Part shown: positions 1 to 3,597 of the stretch, in pieces
How the letters are laid out: every line of letters begins with the position of its first letter
How positions within the stretch are numbered: the first letter of the stretch is position 1
Source of the DNA: Thermomicrobiales bacterium
GTDB lineage: Bacteria; Chloroflexota; Chloroflexia; Thermomicrobiales; UBA6265
Length of the DNA: 5,135 bases
Direction: 5' to 3'
Assembly (NCBI GenBank): GCA_030446955.1
Contig: JAUJMG010000319.1
Location: 1 to 5,135, forward strand
The notes under the pieces: model-generated
Database searches by the model: none
The model's input: the letters and a program-made list of their open reading frames with translations, nothing else
What the model was told of the DNA's origin: nothing
Translations under genes and position numbers: made by a program

Positions 1-266
1 TGGGCAAGAGGGGACGGCTCAGCGACTCGGGCGTCGCCCAGGTGTTCCGGCGTCGGGGCGAGGAGGCGGGACTCGGCCCGATCCATCCCCACCAGCTCCG
101 GCACAGCTTCGCCCACGCCTGGCTGGCCAACGGCGGCAACGAGGGCGACCTCATGCGACTGGCGGGCTGGCGGTCCCGCACCATGCTCAGCCGCTACGCC
201 GCCTCGGCAGCCGACGAGCGGGCCCGTGACGCCCACCGCCGGCTGAGCCCGGGAGATCGACTCTGA
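1..266 (+). CDS. Tyrosine recombinase/integrase, C-terminal part (5' end outside the window)
   Basis: This is the last 87 residues of a site-specific tyrosine recombinase, read from base 3; the gene begins before the window. Seen directly: the box II signature HPHQLRHSFA (H30, R33, H34 of the fragment), then GW (W56, the H/W position), then the nucleophile in LSRYA (Tyr65), in the order and spacing of the catalytic domain. In this family the Tyr cleaves one strand and forms a 3'-phosphotyrosyl bond; the Arg and His residues activate the phosphate. The motifs are intact, so the enzyme may be active. The GTG at 42 is internal, since the frame is open to the window edge and sequence before it still reads as recombinase (SDSGVAQVF). 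The stop overlaps the ATG of the next gene as TGATG. Probable role is integration or excision of the element; a Xer-like or phage-type enzyme cannot be told apart from this fragment. Confidence 0.92.
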   Translation, partial: GKRGRLSDSGVAQVFRRRGEEAGLGPIHPHQLRHSFAHAWLANGGNEGDLMRLAGWRSRTMLSRYAASAADERARDAHRRLSPGDRL

Positions 267-688
267 TGCCGGGCTCGGAGCTGTCCCCCGAGCACGACTG
301 GGCGTGGGACGAGCTGGACGCATGGTTCCAGGACCAAGCCGAGGCGCTGGACCGCTCCGACGATGCCCGGGCCTTCGAGGAGCGCAAAAGTGCAGTGGAG
401 CGTGCCCGCGTCGCCCAGGAGCCGTTCACCACGGTCGAGCTCCGGTGCCGTTGCGGCCGGGTGTGGGAGGTCCACCGTCACCGGGAGACCAGTTCGATCG
501 TCGTCGACAAGAGGCCGCGCCTCGGCGTGCAAATGACGCTCGAGCCGCTAGGTCCCAAAGGAGCGCGCCGCTATCGGTGTGGGTGCGGCTACGAGCGCAA
601 GTTCTCGACCGAGCGCCTCGCCACTCGCTCCCGTCGTGCCGCCCTTGAGGAGGGTCGCTCCGCCATTGTCGCTGGCGCGGACCTCTGA
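266..688 (+). CDS. Small protein with two C-x-C pairs, possible zinc ribbon, coupled to the recombinase
   Basis: This 140-residue protein is not recognised as a named family. Residues 5-52 are acidic and probably helical (HDWAWDELDAWF and following). Residues 57-113 hold C61-x-C63 in LRCRCGRVW and C105-x-C107 in YRCGCGYERKF, each followed by aromatic residues, with a beta-rich stretch between them. This pattern fits a four-cysteine zinc-binding ribbon, so DNA, RNA or protein binding is possible; that is inference. Its ATG sits in the TGATG overlap with the recombinase stop, and GGAG lies ten bases upstream, so the two genes are almost certainly co-translated. An accessory role with the recombinase is suggested only by this coupling. 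The gene ends at the left border of the lower-GC block. Confidence 0.75.
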   Translation: MPGSELSPEHDWAWDELDAWFQDQAEALDRSDDARAFEERKSAVERARVAQEPFTTVELRCRCGRVWEVHRHRETSSIVVDKRPRLGVQMTLEPLGPKGARRYRCGCGYERKFSTERLATRSRRAALEEGRSAIVAGADL

Positions 689-689
689 T

Positions 690-705
690 TAGAGGGGTCA
701 GTTTG
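690..705 (+). repeat. Left member of an inverted repeat pair (GGRTCAGTTTG) facing 3052-3066
   Basis: GGGTCAGTTTG at 695-705 matches GGATCAGTTTG read on the minus strand from 3062 at 10 of 11 positions. The match extends outward: TAGAGGGG before TCAG here against TAGTGGA there, with one gap. Inward, both ends carry AGGCCG followed by AGC after a short unmatched stretch, with a two-base offset. The two copies face each other across the defence block, as terminal inverted repeats would. It starts just after the stop of the preceding gene. No clear target-site duplication is seen. Confidence 0.5.
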
Positions 706-749
706 GCGGAAGGCCGGTGAGCGGTCGTCTGGCGGGACCTACTGACCCC
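694..749. repeat. 56-bp inverted-repeat unit: possible IS end pair, MITE-like relic or terminator
   Basis: GGGGTCAGT (694-702) and ACTGACCCC (741-749) are a perfect 9-bp inverted repeat around a 38-base interior. The unit lies between convergent genes, so it could act as a bidirectional terminator, but the loop is long and no T-run follows. The right arm with its interior (GGCGGGACC then ACTGACCC) resembles 3037-3062 (TGCGGGATC then ACTGATCC) in the same orientation. That favours descent from mobile-element ends. The unit also cuts off the frame of the small minus-strand gene at 739-883. Confidence 0.5.
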
Positions 750-883
750 GGGTGGGCGTCCGACTGCCGTCCTCTTGGTCCTCGTCAGAGTTCTCGTTGA
801 AGCTCTCGTCATCCGTGTTGTCGGTTTGCCTGTCCAACTACTTGGTGCGCTAGCTCGTTCACGTCCAGCCGCTGGCGTTTCAT
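739..883 (-). pseudogene. Small third gene of the defence operon, frameshifted and probably truncated
   Basis: An ATG at 883-881 overlaps the stop of the nuclease gene as ATGA. It opens a frame beginning MKRQRLDVNELAHQVV that stops after 24 codons (TGA at 811-809). The reading resumes cleanly in another frame, which is very acidic (DDESFNENSDEDQEDG) up to TAG at 741-739. Removing one A from the AAA run at 827-825 joins them as GQATDNTDDESF, about 47 residues. From memory, short bacterial proteins with a DVNQLA...IVxQAT start are common, and they usually continue into a GGLKGGKARA-like basic tail. That tail is absent here; the frame runs into the inverted repeat at 749-741 instead. Either the gene is decayed and cut by an insertion, or the extra A is a sequencing error. 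Function unknown; the overlap suggests co-translation with the nuclease. Confidence 0.5.
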
Positions 884-2562
884 GCTGGCCATGTTTCAAC
901 GGCGATCCTGGCGAGCGCCCTCTGTCGGTCCTTGATTGCATCCACTGTCCATTCATCAACGTTCCCGACCATGCTCGTCAGATTGTACGGGGACCCCGCA
1001 TAGGCGGCCTTCTTGTCGGCGAACGAGGCGCTGCCAAGTCCCGAATTGTCGCTGGCTCGCATGAGGACGAGGTTGCCAAGGCGTCGGGAGTACATGCGAA
1101 CCTCGTCCTCCGTGAACTGCGGCCAATTGCCCTCTGGTTTCCGTGGCAGAACGTGTTCGAGCGTGATCACCTGGGGGTCGTCCTGCGGCACGAAGTACGG
1201 TTCCGGTTCCTGCTTCACCCTCAGCTCCAACGAGCGGAGGTAGTAGCGGGCGAACTTGGCGTTCGACACTGGCGTCGCGAGGAAGGCGTCGCGGAACTCC
1301 TGATCGTTGGGTGTGATCGACTCAAGTCGCTTCCGAAGCTCCGCTGCGGTCGCGATTGTGCGGTCGAAAACTTCCTTCGCCGCTGTACTGAGTGGACCTT
1401 CGACGGACTCGCTTCGTGTGCTCGACGCGATCACCAATCGGACGCTCAGCGAAATAAGAAACTGGAAGGCGGAAGGCGCCTCTTTCGGGTCCATCTTCGT
1501 CGTGATTGCGAGAACTACGGGGCGGATTGGTCGGATGTTCAATAGATTCAAGACTTGGATAGCCCGCCGGGCCGCCACCGGATAGGGACTCCACCGCTCA
1601 TGATCGGCGTTAAACGTCGCCACGTAAGCGGTGGCGAGCGCCTCAAGGGTGCCGGTGAAGGTGATAGCGCCTTGTTCCGCCTTAGCTATGTCTTGGACCA
1701 CTCGGTACACGTCCTTCTCGCGCACAAGCCCGGTCAGTGCGATGAGCGAGTGGCGAAGGAAGTCGATCGCGGCTCCCTCCTCCTCCATCGATTCGAGTGC
1801 ACCTCGCATGTACGACCACCGACTTTGAACTTCGGCCAGACGTGAGCCGGCCTGTTTGAACAGGTAGTTCTTGATCAGGTCAACCTGGCCTGTCCGGAGC
1901 CCTCGGTCGTTCAGCGTCTCGAACATGCGGTAGGCATCGGCCTCGTTCGGCACGCGAAGCAGCACGACGAGGGCGTTGTGCTCAATGAACGAGACCCACC
2001 GCTCTAGCACGTCGCCGTGGTCTTTTTCGTCCACTAAGGACACACTTCTCCCGACGTGCGCTCGGGCTTCCTTGTAGGCGTCGAGCAGAAGGTCGTTCGA
2101 CACCCGGCCGGGCTTGGCAGCAGGGAAGTCCCGAGGGCCCGGCGCTACGATCTGGGTGAAAAGCTCGTTGTCGTCAATGTTGAGTTTCAAGTTGGCCACG
2201 CGCGACCGCTTCGCGCGGTCGATGCTCGTCAGGAACTCGTTATCGATCGACTCGACAAGGACCTGCTCCTTCCGTTCCTTAAGGTAATCACGGATGGCTG
2301 CCAACAGGATCGCCGTGGTAGCGAGTCGCTGCTGCCCGTCGACAACCTCCAACGCGCCGTCGAGGCGCGGGATAGTGACGATGGTGCCTAGGAAATAGTC
2401 GCCATTGGTAATCGCCAACGAGAAATCCTGGAACAGCTGAGTGACCTGGATTCTTCCCCACGCGTACTCACGCTGGTTGGGCGGAACCTCAAGCTTGTTC
2501 TGTCGAAGGATGCTCCCCAACCCGATCTGCTCGAACGCAATCTGGCTCCGCGTATCAACCAT
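880..2562 (-). CDS. GmrSD/BrxU/SspE-like fused DUF262-DUF1524 protein (modification-dependent restriction type)
   Basis: The 560-residue protein joins two known domains. The N-terminal DUF262 region shows VPPNQREYAW (26-35), YFLGTIV (56-62), EVVDGQQRLATT (72-83; the DGQQR signature) and MFETLNDRG (213-221) followed by DLIKNYLF. The C-terminal DUF1524 region shows LEHVLP (468-473, His470), GNW (478-480), RRLGNLVLM (493-501, Asn497) and an N-x-x-L-x-x-x-x-F-x-x-K tail: the HNH-type nuclease pattern. In GmrSD, BrxU and SspE the first domain binds or hydrolyses nucleotide and the second cuts DNA; targets are glucosylated/hydroxymethyl cytosine or phosphorothioate-linked DNA. The substrate here cannot be read from the sequence. 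The start is ATG at 2562, where homology-like sequence begins (MVDTRSQIAFEQI), with GGGGGA eight bases upstream and an 8-bp overlap with the RHH gene. An open frame extends upstream to 2679 but overlaps that gene deeply. GC is lower than in the flanks, suggesting transfer. No partner ssp, brx or methylase gene is present. Confidence 0.88.
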   Translation of the reverse strand: MVDTRSQIAFEQIGLGSILRQNKLEVPPNQREYAWGRIQVTQLFQDFSLAITNGDYFLGTIVTIPRLDGALEVVDGQQRLATTAILLAAIRDYLKERKEQVLVESIDNEFLTSIDRAKRSRVANLKLNIDDNELFTQIVAPGPRDFPAAKPGRVSNDLLLDAYKEARAHVGRSVSLVDEKDHGDVLERWVSFIEHNALVVLLRVPNEADAYRMFETLNDRGLRTGQVDLIKNYLFKQAGSRLAEVQSRWSYMRGALESMEEEGAAIDFLRHSLIALTGLVREKDVYRVVQDIAKAEQGAITFTGTLEALATAYVATFNADHERWSPYPVAARRAIQVLNLLNIRPIRPVVLAITTKMDPKEAPSAFQFLISLSVRLVIASSTRSESVEGPLSTAAKEVFDRTIATAAELRKRLESITPNDQEFRDAFLATPVSNAKFARYYLRSLELRVKQEPEPYFVPQDDPQVITLEHVLPRKPEGNWPQFTEDEVRMYSRRLGNLVLMRASDNSGLGSASFADKKAAYAGSPYNLTSMVGNVDEWTVDAIKDRQRALARIAVETWPA

Positions 2563-2758
2563 CGGACCCGTCCCCCATGGCGACTGGTGCGACGAACGGA
2601 ATCTTCTGCCCTGCGCTCTCAAGCTCGCGGATGGCGGCCAGGCGAAGCCGTTCCCGCACCCACATCGACAGCGGGACACCGGCTAGGTTCGCCGCGTCCA
2701 AAAAGCCACGCTTCTCAAGCTCGGTGAGCCTGATCTGTAACACCTGTCCCTTCGGCAT
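2555..2758 (-). CDS. Ribbon-helix-helix (CopG/Arc-like) protein, probable autoregulator of the defence operon
   Basis: The 67-residue protein has the layout of a ribbon-helix-helix DNA-binding dimer. A short strand with alternating residues (VLQIRLT, 6-12) is followed by a first helix (about 13-25), the turn AGVPLS (26-31) and a second helix with WVRERLRLAAIRELE (33-47). The Gly-x-x-Leu-Ser turn is typical of the fold. Residues 50-67 are a short flexible tail. The gene starts 7 bases downstream of a probable -10 box and overlaps the nuclease gene by 8 bp (ATGGTTGA), so it is first in the operon. A dyad of GTAGTG and CACTAC covers the promoter, which fits self-repression; that link is inference. 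It could also be an antitoxin, but the next gene is a large restriction-type protein rather than a small toxin. There is no Shine-Dalgarno sequence in front of the ATG. Confidence 0.8.
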   Translation of the reverse strand: MPKGQVLQIRLTELEKRGFLDAANLAGVPLSMWVRERLRLAAIRELESAGQKIPFVAPVAMGDGSDG

Positions 2759-2762
2759 GGAC

Positions 2763-2790
2763 GTAGTGTACTGCTACCCGCACTACAAAC
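2763..2790 (-). promoter_or_regulatory. Probable leaderless promoter with overlapping dyad operator for the RHH-nuclease operon
   Basis: On the minus strand TACACT (2770-2765) is followed by six bases and then the ATG of the RHH gene. This spacing would put the transcript start at or next to the start codon. No purine-rich ribosome site is present, which supports a leaderless mRNA, as is frequent in actinobacteria. No convincing -35 box is seen. GTAGTG (2786-2781) and CACTAC (2768-2763) form a 6-bp inverted repeat around 12 bases; its downstream arm covers part of the -10. A bound RHH protein would block the promoter. The -10 and dyad are seen directly; their use is inferred. Confidence 0.5.
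2764..2788 (-). repeat. 25-bp promoter/operator copy 1 of an inverted pair
   Basis: Read on the minus strand, this stretch carries TTGTAGTGC, GGGT, GCAGTA and CACT in order. The same four blocks, in the same order, occur on the plus strand at 2851-2875. Only three single-base insertions or deletions separate the copies, and the spacer between them is 62 bases. In each case ten bases follow GCAGTA before an ATG: the RHH start on this side, the transposase relic start on the other. Confidence 0.75.
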
Positions 2791-2850
2791 TCTAGCCCTT
2801 CGTGCTGAACGTGGTGCACCTTGCAGGACGAATCTCGGTGCCGGGCGTGA

Positions 2851-2875
2851 TTGTAGTGCAGGGTGCAGTACCACT
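2851..2875 (+). repeat. 25-bp promoter/operator copy 2, in front of the transposase relic
   Basis: Plus-strand copy of the element described at 2764-2788. The AGTG...CACT half-sites are retained. The -10 counterpart reads TACCAC (2869-2874), weaker than TACACT because of an extra C. The ATG at 2881 follows. A related GTGGTGCACC lies between the two copies at 2811-2820 and contains the palindrome GGTGCACC. Confidence 0.65.
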
Positions 2876-2880
2876 TACCG

Positions 2881-3035
2881 ATGAACAGGCTTTCCGCCGA
2901 GCGTCGGGTCCAGAACCTCTGCGGCGTTTCACGAGTCAGTCAGGGTCACGGTCACTCGCGAGGACGGCCGGAGGATCAAGCAGACGCCCGCGATGGCTGC
3001 TGGCGTGTCCGATCGCGCCTGGTCGTCTACGAGCT
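2881..3035 (+). pseudogene. IS1-like transposase gene, internally deleted relic
   Basis: From ATG 2881 the frame gives MNRLSAERRVQNL, which resembles the N-terminus of IS1-like transposases (M-N-x-L-x-x-x-x-R-x-Q). About 15 codons in, the resemblance stops. In a different frame, from about 2927, the sequence reads FHESVRV, a short charged insert, and then TPAMAAGVSDRAW up to a TAG at 3032-3034. H-x-S/T-L-R-V...TPAMAAGxxDxxW is the C-terminal hallmark of the same transposase group, from memory of the family. About 200 codons, including all catalytic DDE residues, are missing, so the protein cannot be active. The family assignment rests on short motifs. The junction lies near 2914-2929. Confidence 0.6.
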
Positions 3036-3047
3036 AGTCGGCCTGCG

Positions 3048-3066
3048 GGATCAAACTGATCCACTA
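3048..3066 (-). repeat. Right member of the GGRTCAGTTTG inverted repeat, with a local palindrome
   Basis: GGATCA AAC TGATCC (3048-3062) is a perfect 6-bp dyad with a 3-base loop. Read on the minus strand from 3066, TAGTGGATCAGTTTG faces the related sequence at 690-705. It lies just beyond the end of the transposase relic, where an IS end would be expected. CACTAC at 3062-3067 repeats the GTAGTG motif seen at 2853 in inverted orientation, so the transposase relic may be bounded by GTAGTG...CACTAC (2853-3067). Confidence 0.5.
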
Positions 3067-3093
3067 CCGACTTCTGAGCTTTCACAGGCGCCG

Positions 3094-3102
3094 TGCTAGC
3101 GT
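3094..3102 (+). promoter_or_regulatory. Possible extended -10 promoter for the replication-type operon
   Basis: TGCTAGCGT at 3094-3102 fits an extended -10 (TGN-TANNNT). It lies about 115 bases before the first gene of the right-hand operon. No good -35 was found at the usual spacing. The stretch 3036-3216 holds no gene that can be supported; this box and the repeat at 3048-3066 are the only signals seen there. Confidence 0.25.
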
Positions 3103-3216
3103 GACCGCCAACTAGCAGCGGCTGATCCCTCCCCGGCGTGAGCGTGGAGCGGAGGGTGTGGCCGCCCGGAGGGAGAGCGCCACCGGCCAAGCGCTCCAGC
3201 AGCCGCCACCTAGGCA

Positions 3217-3597
3217 GTGGGGGCCCTGGAGGATCACGCCTTGGCCGCTGCCAAGACCCTGACACCGTCCGAACGGACCCTGCGCGCCCGTTCGGCCGCC
3301 CTTGCCCTGCACGCGAGAGGTGGCACGAATACCACCGCCGCCCGCGTCGCCGCCGAGAAGCGCTTCGAGGACGAGGTCGACCCCGACCGGACCCTGCCCG
3401 AACTTGAGCGGGCCCGGCGGGCAGCGCTGGCCCGCCGCCGCTACTACACCGACCTGGCCTACCGGTCCGCCCGGGCTCGGCGGGCCCGTGCCGAAGCGTC
3501 CCGGCGACAAAAGGAGCCGCGCCCCGACGAAAGCCCTGCTCGTGGGGGTAGCCGTGGGAGGCGCACTCCGAAGGCGTCGCCCGGAGAAGCGCCGTGA
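3217..3597 (+). CDS. Small basic helical protein, first gene of the replication-type operon
   Basis: This 126-residue protein has no named function that I recognise. The segment LTPSERTLRARSAALALHA (15-33), then RFEDEVDPDRTLPELERARRA (49-69), then a run of Arg/Ala-rich helix (70-94) looks like a small conserved hypothetical that I recall from actinobacterial mobile elements: ERTLRAR, F-x-x-E-V-D-P-D, E-R-A-R-R-A, S-A-R-A-R-R. Residues 95-126 are charged, Gly/Pro-rich and probably disordered. No signal peptide or membrane segment is seen. An in-frame TAG at 3211 makes GTG 3217 the earliest start; its ribosome site is poor (AGG only two bases away), so a slightly later start or leaderless initiation is possible. 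The stop overlaps the next start as GTGA. DNA binding is plausible from the charge but not shown. Confidence 0.7.
   Translation: MGALEDHALAAAKTLTPSERTLRARSAALALHARGGTNTTAARVAAEKRFEDEVDPDRTLPELERARRAALARRRYYTDLAYRSARARRARAEASRRQKEPRPDESPARGGSRGRRTPKASPGEAP

Noticed and set aside
266..688. Excisionase (Xis) for the recombinase
   Set aside because: Position fits, but no helix-turn-helix is visible; the cysteine pairs suggest a different fold.
877..899. Two GTTTCA copies near the nuclease 3' end, as in the embedded inverted repeat
   Set aside because: Six-base matches within coding sequence; no longer similarity to the 4354-4436 arms.
426..959. Minus-strand open frame of 177 codons across the zinc-ribbon gene and the intergenic gap
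   Set aside because: The translation is low-complexity, Arg/Ser/Thr-rich, and overlaps supported genes at both ends.
775..1545. Plus-strand open frame of 256 codons
   Set aside because: It is antisense to the nuclease gene's conserved DUF1524 domain, and its translation has no recognisable domain. Open length on the opposite strand is a by-product of codon bias.
2563..2679. Upstream extension of the nuclease gene to an ATG at 2679
   Set aside because: It would overlap most of the RHH gene. The extra residues (MSRCRCGCGNGFAWPP...) look like shadow translation, and ATG 2562 has an SD-like site and starts at recognisable family sequence.
2764..2875. Integron attC site (imperfect inverted repeat with bulged bases)
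   Set aside because: The arms do carry single-base bulges, but no GTTRRRY or RYYYAAC core boxes are at the ends and the divergent ATGs explain the layout better.
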